Shown here in pieces: positions 43,447-56,705 of a stretch of 64,000 nucleotides of DNA; positions within the stretch are counted from its first letter, which is position 1, and every line of letters starts with the position of its first letter. The position numbers were made by a program, and so were the translations under genes. Source of the stretch: Metaphire vulgaris (taxonomy: Eukaryota > Annelida > Clitellata > Crassiclitellata > Megascolecidae). The notes under the pieces were generated by a model. The model ran no database searches. It was not told the DNA's origin and worked only from the letters and a program-made list of their open reading frames with translations. Location: NCBI GenBank assembly GCA_018105865.1, contig CM030837.1, positions 8,628,725-8,692,724 on the forward strand. The letters are read 5' to 3'.

Positions 43447-44296
43447 GGCCAATGTGGTTTAAGTTAGTGATTATTTTCAGTTACAGTTACCGTTAAATTT
43501 TATTATTTTTCAGTTTATTTAATTTAATCACCAGTGGACGCATTAGGCCTAATGACATTTTGAATCTGTTTTTAAAGAAGCAATAGCACTATTGCATTTA
43601 ATATTGGAAATCGATATTAAAAACTACCCTTTAATTGATAAAAAATACGACTACATTTATGTGAATAATTTCATATGCATGTACATCCAAACATGACAGG
43701 AAAATGTTATCATATATTCATATTACGACATCAGTGGTTCATATCAGTCATTAAGAAGCATATGACGCTTCAAGTGACCGAAATTCTGTTGCGTTTAGCA
43801 GTAGATAGGTCCCCGCTGACACTGAAAACACGTGACGTCACATGACCTCCTCCCCTGTCACAAGCTGTCACGCTTTGTTAGACCCCTCTCCCACGAGCGT
43901 GCCGTACTTTGTGGACGACCCCTATTTGAGTTTTTCCCGTTACTATCAGTTACAGTAGGAACATTTTCCAGTTACAGTTAACTGATTCGTTATTTTTCAG
44001 TTAATTACTAATTCATTTCAGTTGCAGCTAAAGTCAACTTAAACCACACTCGATTCGAAATGCTATTTTATAGAATGACAATAATCACATCGCTGTTTCA
44101 CAATCAGAAATCCACTGTATAAACAAAATGGGTTTAACTTTAAAAAGCGGGAATTTTGACGGTTTTAAAATTTGCGATGATTTTTGAATCGGGAATTCTT
44201 TACAGAGTAGGAGTATATACGAGGAGCATATTCAAGGCAAATGCAATCATTCATCTGTATTCTGATGATTTTTGTGAATCGGCATTATCTAATATC

Positions 44297-45262
<966 letters not shown>

Positions 45263-47217
45263 TGAGTTTTCTGGTTTTATCTTTTTAGGCTCTACTTCAT
45301 ACTACGTTGACTGCATGTTGATCGGTTGTTCGTTATTTAACACTTATGAAACATTGAATTTTACTGCGTTGTACGTTGAGTAGGTTACCCACTTTATAAA
45401 TTTCGATTGTAAATGGTCTATGGTGTCGTAAATGCTTCTGCAAACTTTCTGAAAATAATGACGCGTTGAACTAGAACTTTATGGCCTTCATTCTTCAACA
45501 TGCGCGGACGGTTCGCATCTCACAGCGACTATACAACATTTGATATACGGTGCAATATTTGAAGTAAACATAAAAACTTCGTTTTATGAAACAATGTTCT
45601 TTGTTCGATACTTCTGTGACATTTCTATGCAATGAAGCATCAATCTGAAATCGTTAACTCAGTCTGAAGGAGGGGGGGCATTATTAGGCTGCTAAGAGCA
45701 CATTTCGACATGCACGGGTTCATTCTACTCGCTAACTCCAAAACGCTGCTTAGAACTAGTCTGTTCCAGAATAAGATTATTGTGCTCTGCTAGATAGTGG
45801 ACCAAATAACTGGGCTGACGGACATTTTTGTGCGTGATCTCGATTTCTTCGCTGCATTTGAACCTATGTAAGTATTTGCCGACTTTTGTCGTTTTTATTT
45901 CAGAAGATACTGTAGTGACGAAATTAAGATGCAACGAGAAAAAATAGGTTAGGCGTAGTCATTCCAAGTTAATCCAAAACTGATATAAACATCAGCAGCA
46001 TTCGTCAAAGCTTTGAGCTGAAAGTTGACTGGCATGTTTATCACTCACGGACCAATAGAATTCATTTTCCCACTTAATTAAACTAGCATGAAGATGTTTT
46101 TTCATTCTTCCTTCAAATATCAGTAAATAGATGTACTGATTTTATAAGAAGTTAGCAGGGTTTTCAAGGAGGTATTTCTTAGAAATAGTTAATTTATTCT
46201 TTAAAAATCCTTAAGTCATATAGTGATTCAGTGACCTATGCTGAGATGTTAGTCACTGAATATACAGAGGCAAAACCTTTATATGAAGATTTTAAATTTT
46301 TAAATGAGACTGTTTTTAAAATTTCCTTTGAGTGAAAATGTGAACTGCATGTAACTTCAGACAGAGAACATTTACTTTTATTCATTCCTGGAAATGTGGT
46401 CCGTAAAACACGATTCTAGCGGTGAGGTTGACTTTTAAAGTAAGCCTATCAGCATCAATATTCTAATGGCGTGAGCAATGAACAAGCAATGCAGTACTTG
46501 TAGAAAAAGGGATAGCGAAGTTACTATCACTGCCTACGGGTGCGTGACTATTGGGGCACGCCGGTTAGGTCATAAGACGATTAGATCACGTAACGATTAT
46601 TTAAGTAAGTGAAATCTTATGTATTTCTATAACGCTTTCGGAAGTAGGTACCATAGAGGCTGCTTATTCATAGGTGCTTAATCTACAGTTGAAATAGCTA
46701 TACCAGAAGTTTTGTAGTGAGCCGGTCAAGAGATCAGTCAGAGTGGAAGAGGGGAAGCAGCAAGGCAGAGTATGAAAAAAGAAACAAAAAGAGATGTGAT
46801 TTAACTCTAGATTTTATAGTATTAAAGTTGTTTTGCTGGACAATTTCGTTCTTAATACTTTCTTAATTTCATGATGTAGCCAAGGTAGCATTCAGCAGGC
46901 ATCAAACATACAAACTATACTATATACTATAAAGTCTACAGATTGACCCATAAGTGGATGTACATTAAAAGTTTAACCTAGAAGTTCTGAGTGAGCCTTT
47001 TAAAGACCCACGCTATAAAGATCAACAACCAGTGTACCAAAGCGTCATGCACCATGAATGTCTACTGAGGCTACTGTACTCTATTCAGCCTGGCAATCGG
47101 CGACTGGCCCTGTCACTGCAAAAGACGGTATCTGCATGCATTTATGTTATACTGTAGCGAAAATACAAATAGGCTAATGACTAATAATAATATTAATACA
47201 AACTAAATATGAGGTTC

Positions 47218-47218
<1 letters not shown>

Positions 47219-47277
<59 letters not shown>

Positions 47278-47278
47278 C
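47219..47278. repeat. (AAT)n microsatellite
   Basis: About twenty AAT triplets. Confidence 0.95.
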
Positions 47279-47639
47279 AATGGATAAGAAATAGTTAAAA
47301 AGTATAGAGAGTAAGTGATAAAGATATTCAGTAGATGGCGCTAATAGTTAAATAGATGGGATCTTACAGATAGATGAAAATCAACACGCCTTCTTTTATG
47401 TAATGAGTGAGGCCTATAAACAGGGGTCCTGAGTATGGAAGATGACGGTAAATTGAATTTTCACTCGGATTATCAAATAAGGGTGAGTGTACCTTCTGAA
47501 AGGAGTATATACCGTTCACTTCACTAGGAAGTGCACCAATATCACTGCACTAGCAGTCCCAAGGGGCGGGCAAGCCCCACAAAAGATAAAGACTGCAGCG
47601 CGTGGCAAGAAGAAAGGCACGTGGAGATACCAGGAAGGT

Positions 47640-47850
47640 CACTGGCGTAACGTGGGGGGGGGGGCAGCAGTCCCAAGGGCAGGCAAAGAAGGGGTTAGGG
47701 TTAGGGTTAACTCCAACACTTTAACTAAGATAAATGAACGTGCTGCGACCTTTTTTCCGCGTGGTGAAAAAGTGAAAAAGAGGTGATGAAGGAAACTTTG
47801 AAAGGTCCATGACAAAGATGTCCGGGCCCCAAAAGTCACGGACGCCACTG
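47640..47850. mobile_element. hAT-like MITE, ends CACTGGCGTAACG / GGACGCCACTG
   Basis: The inverted ends belong to the CAGTGGCGTAGC family. GGAAGGT occurs on both sides. A short GGGTTAGGGTTAGGGTTA run inside (47692-47709) looks telomere-like, but it is only about three units long within a transposon. Confidence 0.65.
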
Positions 47851-48065
47851 GGAAGGTACACGAGAGCTAAGGTAAACTGGTACACGAAAGATAGATCGGT
47901 ACACGGGTAGGCGAAAGAGATAAGGAACACGGTACACAAGGAGAGTTAAGGTACACGTGTACACGGTACACGGTACACGAGAGATAAGATACATGGAAGA
48001 TTAAGATTTACGGGTTCACGAGCAATAAGGTATACGGTACACGAGAGATATAGCAAGGGTACATT
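47851..48065. repeat. GGTACACGAGAGATAAG minisatellite
   Basis: Irregular units of roughly 18-25 bp built on GGTACACGAGAGATAAG are repeated about nine times, with several point changes. The array starts right at the end of the MITE at 47640-47850. Confidence 0.7.
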
Positions 48066-49339
48066 GTATGGAGAAATAGTTGTATGGAGAAATAGCAAGG
48101 TTGCAGAGATTTGTGAAAGGTACATATTGTAAAGATAGTCTTAGAGAAGGTAGGACCTGTCAACCCCTCTCATCAGTACAAAATCTTAGTCACAAAGCTA
48201 AGTCGGATAGACCACGTAACCTTGAATTATAGCTGGAGAGAGACATCCCCTCTCCGCCCCTGTTAGCGGACTGGGCGTCGGTATCTTGAGAAAGATAATC
48301 GCTAAGGACTAGTATAGCCCGGTTCGCAACAATATAACTAACCTGGATTTATTAAGTTGAGATTTTTAGCTATGAGCAAGTTAGCAAGTAAGCAATGACA
48401 ATTATGAAAACTATAAACGAATGTACAGGACCGATCAGGCCCTACGTCTACTGATGGCTGATACATAATGCATTTGAAAAATAATTAAAATACAAAAAAA
48501 TAAAACAGTCACAACTAATGCTACAATTGCTAATAGCATCTTTAATTTTTGTGATAACATTTTGAAGATATTAATATGCCATTATATACAGTATCAACCT
48601 TCATGTAGGCATATATCATCCAAAAGTGCACCAAAATGCAGGATTTTGCGTGATAGATTAAAAAATTTTCCAGGGATTGTTTGAACTCATGCCCCAATGA
48701 CGAAAGGGACCACTCCCTCTCTGGATCCTCCCCCACACACCCTCGGCGTGGACAGAGGCCAAGGCAATGGACAGAGGCGCTTCGCTCCTCCGGCTTCGCG
48801 GTCACAAGACTAGGGCATAGCCCCAGTTTTATTTGGCTAGAACCGCCACTGCCTGCCCCGCTGCCTGCCCCGCTGCCTACTGACTTGTCCACTCTTTAAA
48901 CAACAGGAAGAAAGATAAACTGGGGAAATGTAAGCTTCCCTCCTCTCGCCACTTGTCTGAATACACCAACACTTTTATTAAATTGGAATAAATTGTGGTA
49001 CTTTCTTCTATTTTCATTTTCATTTTCATTCATCGATTAGATAATTCTAAGTAAGAAATGAGACTTATTCAGTATCGGGTTGGCCATGCGAGCCTAGAAT
49101 AGGTTCAACGGGCCTACATGTGATAACGTGTAGGCCTACCCTTCGGAGGTTCACTGTTTTTAATGGTCAAACAGAAGTAAATAGCTCGACCTCGAATACT
49201 TTTGCGCACAACGAATTTCATAAAATATAAAAGTCATAAACTGAACTATTTATAACGGCCAAGATAAAACTTTAAAAGGCTATAAACATCCACTTCTGAA
49301 GTTAAGATCGTCACCAGCATGAGTTCTTTCACTCTTTCA

Positions 49340-49620
49340 TACTCGGGCAGTTCTTGGTACTTGTGCTTTCTCAATGGTCGTCTCGCCCCAAACTCAGAAA
49401 CTCGTTGCTTCAGCATGTACGCACAGCAAATTTACTGCCAAATTTTAGAACAAGATTAAATGCCCATCTTTTACACCTGGCTTATACACAATAGGTTGTT
49501 CGGTGTGATATCCTGGATTCTACCTTGGATTTTGAGTGATTCTGATTTAATGTGCCATCGGCTGATGCTTCCATGCATTACAAAATGGCACTATAGAAGT
49601 TTAAGATTAGATTAGATTAG
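49340..49620 (+). pseudogene. LINE 3' end
   Basis: One frame contains NFRTRLNAHLLH, resembling the last conserved block of L2/CR1-like reverse transcriptases. About 130 bases later comes the tail GGCACTATAGAAGTTTAAG and a GATTA microsatellite. The copy is severely 5'-truncated. Confidence 0.55.
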
Positions 49621-50234
49621 TTGTTTCATGACTTTTCTCTGTGGTTTCGTTCATTTGTCACTGTAATAATCATCCTCATTCGATATCACTGCCCTTAAGA
49701 TGTCAACGGATGGCGTCTTTATATTCAGCAGCAAAGTGAATGGTAGCTCCGAATGTCAATCAGTGGCGCGATAAGTTTTTCACTCATTCAGCGATTAATA
49801 ATTCTCGGATAAACCTAATTCAGACAGGCTCCGCTGGTGCAGCGAATGCAACGGAAATATTAAAATAGGAGAGGGCTAAAGCCACGAACCTAACTTCGGC
49901 TGAGTTGTATGGGCTAGTAATAGGCTTAATAGCGCAATTTTCAAATAGTTTAGGAGGCATTAGTTAGTGCAAAAATTAAACCCAATTCGCAGATTTATAT
50001 TTGTAACTTTCTGTAAAATTTAAAGCTTACTACCGAACGGCGTCATCTACTCATCTACAACAGATGAACCAGATCGAATGACGGCGTAAACAGCTGCAAA
50101 TTATATTCCTTCTCCATAATCCACAGTTGGCCAAAAAGCAATTGTGACATCCGTGGTTCATCAAGATGACCGTGTAACATTTCATCTTTTAATATATGCC
50201 CAGATGATGTCGCTTCGTCAGCATGGTTACTAGA

Positions 50235-50322
50235 CAACTCGCCTACACGACCATCTCGCCGACAATCACCTCGCCTACACGGCCACTCACCGACACGCCT
50301 ACACGACCATCTCGCCGACATG
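50235..50322. repeat. clustered GTAGGCGAGATGGTCG-type units
   Basis: Read on the minus strand, units of GTAGGCGAGATGGTCGTG and variants (GTAGGCGTGTCGGTGAG) are repeated about four times in under 90 bp. The open frame across them (CRRVGE, CRRGDC) is a consequence of the repeat. Confidence 0.65.
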
Positions 50323-51412
50323 GAGATTGGCCGAAACGAATGACGTAGTGTCGGGTGATTGTTTTCCAGTTTGGAACTTTTGATTTAGCAAAACATTTTT
50401 TTAAAATTAGCAATTGGCCAATGCTTGAGAGAATGTCGAGTCAACAACACTTTCTTCAATACATTACAGACCTGAATAATGTCAGTTGGTGTGCCCAATT
50501 CTCGATTCGCTTTTATGAACTTGATCTAGTGTTAACAGTAACAGCTGGAAATAGTATCACTTTTTTACTCTCTTATCAACATTACATAGTATTTTGACAT
50601 CGATCATAATCGTGTATCACTTAGCGTCCTTGCATAACGTTCCACGGTCCTTGTTAAGTATTTTATGCAGTGTTATTTCGGTGACTGACCGTCTTGGCAA
50701 TAATAGTAGGCGTTCAGGTGACATTAGGCCTATTAACGGAAAACAAAATCAGCCGACATTCTATTTTATTTAAACGACATCAAATAATTAAGTGCGACGA
50801 CTTAAAAATTCTTCTATTCGAATTTTGTTCAATGAATGTTGTGGTCTTATAAGCTTATCTAGCCAATTAAAAAATTTTTACTCCGTCTTATCAACACTAG
50901 GTAGACATTGCCTTACATTTAGATTCGCAAACATTTGTCGGCGTTTCGGTGAGCAGTGGCGCAAACCTGGTCAGAAAACGGTCATGTCCTAATTTCTCAA
51001 CACATTTTTTGTTTGTCAGTCTTTTCAGGACGCTAAAGAAACTCAAAAACTAGTGTTGAACTTTTGTTTCTTTTTAGGACGTTAAAGAAACAAAGAACAC
51101 AAAAAACTGGTGATTACTTTTTTAGCATTTTAAAGGCAAAAACCACCCATGTCCGCAGCATTAAGGCCATGACCTCTCCAGAAATACCCATGTCAGGACA
51201 TGAGGACATGGGCCGTGTTTGCGCCCCCGTCGACAAGATGGTCGTATCGGCGAGTTGTCCTGATTCCGTTAGCAATTGTATTCGCCTGATAATAACGAAC
51301 TGTCCTCGCTCTTAACTGATCAGAGTAATTTTATTATAAATACATAATTATTAGAAACATAAATAACCAGGGTCTCACTTCTGAATCTCAGGTCGGCGAT
51401 CAGAACGAAACG

Positions 51413-54400
51413 ATGTCCGATTCAAATGAGGATATCGACTCCAGCAGATCGCAGTCTAAAGAAGTCGGTGCTGCAGAAACTTCATCTGCCAAAAGAGAAC
51501 TTTCTCAAAATACCAAGGACACTCACAGAGTGCCGGATAGCCATCATCTGACGAATGCAGGATCATTGGAAGTGTCTCCAACGAAGTGGCAGTTTGAAAA
51601 TAGCTGGACCGAAAACGCGTCGTCTACGAATTCCTGTGGAAACCCAACGATTCTCTACCGTCCAATTCTATTACCAAATTAACATCGAACCTCCCCGCCC
51701 GCCACACCCCATTCAGTTGCGGCTGGTTCGTTCAGGTGCTGTGGAGGCTGCGCGGTGTGTTCTCGCCGCGGCTGGCTCTTCAAGAACTTCGAAGTCCTCT
51801 GTTCTGGCACGACGTCATCGCTGAAACGGTGCTGTGCATGTACTACGAGTGTCTGATCATCTTCATCTCGGTCACCTTCAACAGCGACATCTATCGACCG
51901 TCCATCACTCACTTCGGACTCTATGCCGGCTTCTTCGTCTTTGTGTGTATCGAAGGCTGGGCCCCCATGTGCGGCGCCTCCGTCAATCCTGCCAGAACGT
52001 GGTCAGTATTTCTAGCCGGAAGAATGACTTTCATCAAAGGTAGGAGGTGTTCCAACAGTACGACGAAATACAATGATAATTAATTACTCGTGAATATTGA
52101 ATCTGTTAAATTTTAGTTCTCAGTAAAGTTCTTTTAGTTTTAGAGAGCAACATGATTTACGTCCGCTGCCGTTTCTTTTCATTAGGGGCTGTCCATTAAT
52201 TATGTCAACAATTTTTGGGCAATTTTTGACCCCCTCCCCCTTGTAAACAACTGCCAACTTTCAGTTAACCCCCCCCATAATTACGTCAAAAACCTTTGAC
52301 CTCCCCAGATCAATGACAGGTCCCAATAACAAGGTTAATATTTTTGCGATGATGACTATTTTTTCCCTTTTTTGCTCGTCGAGTGTCAAAATGTGATGGT
52401 TATGACCTTTTTGCCATGCTTTTTTCCATTATAATAAGTAGTATTCCATGAAATTTCCTAGTTTTTGATTATTTGTAAAAAGTGAAATTGTTGACGTCAA
52501 CTTCTCTTGACCCCCTCCCACTGTCAACAACTGTCAAACTTTTTCAAACCCCCTCCCCTAAATTGTTGACGTAATTAATGGACAGCCCCTTAGGTCAATC
52601 CATCCACGAGGCTGAATGTTTTCACGAAAGACTTCATATGCTAAGAATTTTGCTAATTTCCTACGACTGCGTTTGTTTCCCGAGATATTTTCACGCATCG
52701 TAGACAAACCATTGAATCCATCCATCATCTGAATAAAATACCTCTTCCTAACTTTCATAATGAAATATCAAACTATGCGCCCTAACATTTTCAGTTGTAT
52801 TTGTTTCGTATTTTCTAGAAAATGATCCATGACATTTAGCGTTTGTAGTCAAATTATTGTTTGTATCACTGATAACACAGAATTGTTCTAAATACGATGC
52901 ATGGAGCTATTTAGTAATATAATGCTATATAAATGACCTTTATCATTGCAGCTTTAATTTATACCATCGTAGAAATTGGTGGTGCAGCTGCCGGAACTAT
53001 GATTGGCTACGGGTACTATTCATTAATTCTTTCTTTCATTCATTCATTCATTCATTCCTTCATTCATTCGTTCATTCATTCATATACAGCTGAGGTCAAA
53101 TTCTAACCACACATCAATTCATATATCCAAGCACTGATACGTCCATTTTTAATCTCCCACCCTCTAAGTATTCACTCACTCATCGACCCATCGATACTGC
53201 ATCGCCCCATGAAATATTGCAAAGTCAGTTTCATAATTTTCTGGTTCTCAGTCGACAGTTTTAAAATAGAGAAGAGAAAGAATTAAGTATTGCGCTATTG
53301 AAACAGTTGACCAAGAATAGGTCAAAAGTCTGCCGGCAGTTTAATCGGTTTTATAAGTGTAATCTTCTGGCACAATGACTTCCTTTTTACAACCATTCTC
53401 AAAGATTTTCGCTCTTTGAATTTCCAATAAGCATTTCTAATCGGTTTAACCACCAGATAGACTCGTCTTTAAGTCTTTCGATTCTTTGTTTTGTTAGTCT
53501 ATGAGTTATGTAACACTTACGAAATTGCTCGTCTTTCGTCAGTGATGAACTTAGTTAAAATGAATCATTGTAGCGAAATCGTTCTATTTTCGTTGATTTA
53601 TCATCATTTAGATCTTACAAAAGCTAGTCCCGTACTCGAACGAGCGTAGTTTTCGGTGCTGATCTCCGTGTATACTAGGCAGGCGGCGACGCACGTGACT
53701 TACGTAATTAATCGAGAGTAGTCTGTCATTGCTTTCTCTGGACCCATGATTAGCCTTCGCAGCTTATTGTTGCTACCAATTTATCGACGCCTAAGCGAGA
53801 AAGGCTTGGATTGCGGCCGGCTCAACGATTCGATCCCGGAATGCTCGCCCATCCGAGTACTGGCCGAGCTTGACGTTGCTTAACTTCAGTGTTCTGACTG
53901 AAACCGGTTGCACAGCGCCAAGTAGGTCGATTTAGTTCTTATTAATAATTATTTCACTTTGATTCTTTTCTGTACGACAACAAGGCTGACTCCAAGTAAT
54001 GCCACCGGTCAAATAATTCCTCTGCTGCCTGGAGCAGGAGTGACCGCTGTTCAAGGAATGGCAATCGAAGCTGTATTGACGTTTAACCTGATCTTCGTTG
54101 GTCTTGTCCTTGGTCAGCCGAGTGGTCAACCTTCGGCCATTGCTAGCCTCACCGTTGGATTCTGTGTTGGCACTGGAGTATTGGCGGCCGTAAGAACTCT
54201 ATGTCATTACGGCCTATAATTAATTATTCTTCTTGATTGCAACTTATTCTGCCCTTAAATCTAAGCTGTCATTATTCAATGTCACATGAAGCAATCTCAA
54301 ACCAAACTTGAGAGTTCGAAAATCAAGTTTGCCACGAACGGTCAATATCTAGAAAAAAGAGTTAAGCGTTTCGTAAAAATGCGATATTCCTATTGGTCTA

Positions 54401-56180
54401 CCACAGAAGATGTCCATGGGTCCTTGTCTTAGAACCCAATCCAACCCAGCCCATCAAATCTCCAACCCATGCCGATAATAGGTTTACTTGACCCAACCCA
54501 ACCACTTATTTTCTGACCCAACTTAACCGATCAATAATATGGAAAAGTCTGACTCAACCCAACCCCATCCAACCCAACAGTGGCGGCTCTAGGATTTGGC
54601 AAGTGGGGGGCCGTTGGGGGGCAACTTCTAATCATGGGGGCCAACCATGTGTTGTTTAATGTATTTAGCATTAAGTATAGGGTCCCAACTGGGGGCCACT
54701 GGGGCCAGGCAGTCAATGGGGGCATCCCCTGGCCCCCGGTGGAGCCAACCACAAAACTCAAACCATGGGTTAACCCAACCTATGGACATCTCTGGTCTGC
54801 CAACCACAAAGTCCGTGTTTTTAGACTTCGGCTGACACTAAGCCTAGAAACTTCAGTTGCTATTTCTTTCTCCGCCACTTTTCCGACAATTGTTTTTGCA
54901 ACGAACTCGTGATCGGAGAGTTTTCCAAACAATGGAACGGTTGGCGTTGTCCTCTTTGACTTAAAATCTTCAATGCCTTAATACATGAAGTTAGCAATTG
55001 CCATTGCACATAGCCAGAGAATAGGCGACTCTCCCACCCACCCAGCTACCGTACAAAGTGTCTGTTGTTAAGTGCACTTCTCAGTTTAGTCTCACGAATG
55101 TTGTCGATGCACTTCTATTAACCTTGGCTTTGTATTTCGCTGCAACATATTCGCTGTAATTTCTAAATTCTTTCCGGTGTTGTATCGTTTGAATGCGACA
55201 CATTCTTTGATAAATTGCAGGGGACTCATACGGGAGGTCTTCAAAATCCGATTGTGGCGTTTGGTCCGGCGATTATCAGCGGAAATTTCCAGGATCACTG
55301 GGTTAGTGAAGACCGTAACACAGGGATATTTCTAGGATTGTGAATTTGGGGGGGTCGACCTCAAATTGGGGGTGTCCGGAGCTAATTTGTATGCATGTTG
55401 TATGCACACCATTGTCACATTACCAAATATGTGGGGGTGTCGACCTCAAATGGAGGGCGGTGTTGGGCGGTGTTAGGGGAGTGTAAAACTATCCCTGCCG
55501 TAACATTTGCTAAAACAATTACGTTGGACATTATTCAGAGATAATGTTTTATAGCAGTCCGCAGTGGTTGGATTATTAGACGAAATTTTATATTTTACTT
55601 ATCTCAATTATCTACAAAAAATATTATGCTCAACTCTGGCGAACAGTGACTATGATCATCATGAAGATTTTGTGACTAGCCTATAGTAGCCAAGTCACTG
55701 AAAGTCTTTTCTGATTGACGGGCAAAACATGACTGAAGATTTTCTTTGTATTTTAAACTGATGAAACGAGCATTCACTGTGAAGCCTTCTTTCAGTGGAA
55801 TCAGTTAAAAAACATCCAGCGTTTCTTTTCTCGTAGAAAACTTACAGGCAGTTCTAAGTGGCTCCACTTTTGCTTTTAAAACTTTGCTAAATCCCTCAAG
55901 CGTATTAGATATTTAAATAACTGCCCAACTAGATAACTATGCTAAATTGCTTTTAAACCGTCTTTATGTTTGATACTGTTATTTTTAGTTATATTGGGTG
56001 GGACCATACGTTGGGTCTACAGTGGCGACTGCCTTCTATCTGTCGCTAAAACTCGTAAGGGAAACATACGAACAGAAAAATCAGTCAGGAGATGAAGTCA
56101 ATGGCGGTAGGTATCATACAAATGCGTGTGCGGGTGGACGCAATAGTATTCTGACGCGCGTTAAGTGTGACTGTGCTTGA
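51413..56180 (+). CDS. aquaporin-like membrane channel, five exons
   Basis: A predicted six-helix channel of the MIP/aquaporin superfamily. Exons: about 51413-52039, 52952-53012, 53985-54189, 55221-55301 and 55989-56180. From the second half of exon 1 onward all phases match. Helix 1 is near MYYECLIIFISVTF. Loop B reads GASVNPART and loop E reads GGLQNPIVAFGPA, followed by HWLYWVGPYVGS, the usual last helix. The pore motifs are unusual: loop E has NPI instead of NPA and lacks the following Arg, whereas loop B has an Arg after NPA. The ATG at 51413 opens a polar N-terminus in a different frame from the channel part. The change must occur between about 51604 and 51682, and I see no good intron there. 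An AATAAA lies at 56188-56193, just past the stop. Alternatively, GTAGGT at 56107 could splice to 57780, with a stop at 57824-57826. Confidence 0.8.
52185..52589. mobile_element. non-autonomous DNA transposon, TIR GGGGCTGTCCATTAATTA (copy 2)
   Basis: The inverted ends are the same as at 1257-1653, and TTA lies on both sides as a likely 3-bp target duplication. The two copies can be aligned end to end with scattered differences. It sits in intron 1 of the aquaporin-like gene. Confidence 0.85.
53029..53084. repeat. (ATTC)n microsatellite
   Basis: Imperfect CATT/TTCA tetranucleotides lie in aquaporin intron 2. Confidence 0.9.
53835..53930 (-). pseudogene. 5S rRNA-like sequence
   Basis: On the minus strand, GAAGTTAAGCAACGTC is followed by a CGG...AGTACT(C/T)GGATGGG segment. 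These blocks correspond in order and spacing to the internal control region of eukaryotic 5S rRNA. The 5' third and 3' end are badly diverged, so this is not a working 5S gene. It is either a 5S pseudogene or the head of a 5S-derived SINE. It lies in intron 2 of the aquaporin-like gene. Confidence 0.65.
54404..54794. mobile_element. hAT-like MITE, TIR CAGAAATGTCCATGGGT (copy 2), carrying a nested element
   Basis: The ends CAGAAGATGTCCATGGGT and ACCTATGGACATCTCTG are inverted. The flanks GTCTACCA and GTCTGCCA match at 7 of 8 positions. The AACCCAACCC-rich interior is homologous to 5186-5428. A CAGTGGCGGCTC element is inserted from 54578. Confidence 0.85.
54578..54752. mobile_element. hAT-like MITE, TIR CAGTGGCGGCTC (copy 3, nested)
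   Basis: The left end CAGTGGCGGCTC and the interior match the copies at 15117, 20309 and 57390. The right end is eroded to GGTGGAGCCAACCA. It interrupts the MITE at 54404-54794. Confidence 0.85.
55321..55497. mobile_element. hAT-like MITE, TIR CAGGGATATTTCTAGG family (copy 2)
   Basis: The left end CAGGGATATTTCTAGG and the right end ACTATCCCTG are flanked by an exact CCGTAACA duplication (55313-55320 and 55498-55505). The insertion begins only 20 bases after the aquaporin exon that ends at 55301. Confidence 0.9.
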
Positions 56181-56434
56181 TAAACAAAATAAACGAATTT
56201 TGATCTACAAATGCTTCGTTTCAATCGAGAAATCAACTCTCACATTCCTCAATATGGTAGATTAGAACAGACATTATCAAGTAGGCATACAGTAGAAAAA
56301 AGTGACTTGAACTCAACATAGGTAGATACTTCGATACTTCGTCAATTCAATCAAGAACAGAAGGAATGTTCGAAATTCAGAAGATTGCGAGAATTGATCA
56401 TAAGCTAAAATGACAAACTGATGTGAATTATCGT

Positions 56435-56705
56435 CAGTGGCGTAGTCAGGATTTCAGAATAGGGAGGCACTTCGACTTTTTCGGCCAAAAAGTCTTGACA
56501 AGCAAAAAAGATCGTCGTTTCAAACGCTTGAAGTCTGCTCTTTCTTACGCTTTTCTCGGTCTAATACTACCTCCTATTCACCTCCAACTAGGCCTACTCG
56601 CCAGTTTTAGACGAATCTCACGACCGGTACCGATCCTAACAGGGGGCTGCCCTTCCCTATGGCTACGCCCACGATTATTATTGCAAAACCCTGTCTACGC
56701 CACTG
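56435..56705. mobile_element. hAT-like MITE, TIR CAGTGGCGTAGC (copy)
   Basis: The ends CAGTGGCGTAGTCAGGAT and TCTACGCCACTG are inverted. The T-rich motif occurs on the minus strand near 56480-56515. I see no matching 8-bp flanks, so an end may have been rearranged. Confidence 0.7.

Larger units (their letters stand above)
39636..44296. other. intergenic region downstream of the kinase gene
   Basis: No gene is recognised. The start is presumably the DCLK 3' UTR, but I see no AATAAA close to the stop. The region holds (TTA)n at 40441-40498, TTA/ATC triplets near 40930-40978, (TA)n at 42049-42109 and three MITEs listed separately. A 24-bp unit (CTAAACCGTCTACCAATAGT...) is repeated around 40790-40866. 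A fragment near 43855-43925 resembles the right end of a GGGTCGTCC-type DNA transposon. Confidence 0.5.
45263..51400. other. intergenic region upstream of the aquaporin-like gene
   Basis: I recognise no host gene. The stretch contains an (AAT)n tract (47219-47278), a MITE (47640-47850), a GGTACACGAG minisatellite, a LINE 3' end (49340-49620) and a GTAGGCGAGATGG repeat cluster (50235-50322). A minus-strand frame at 45725-45934 and a plus-strand frame at 48681-48899 are open, but I can attach neither to a family. A T-rich motif like that of the MITEs occurs at 51004-51030. Confidence 0.5.

Noticed and set aside
47692..47709. Telomere-like GGGTTAGGGTTAGGGTTA
   Set aside because: Only about three units are present and they lie inside a MITE, so there is no evidence for an interstitial telomere.
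48681..48899. Proline-rich frame ending in APLPAPLPTD
   Set aside because: It is a short tandem repeat (GCTGCCTGCCCC) next to a MITE-like end (ACCGCCACTG), with no supporting family.
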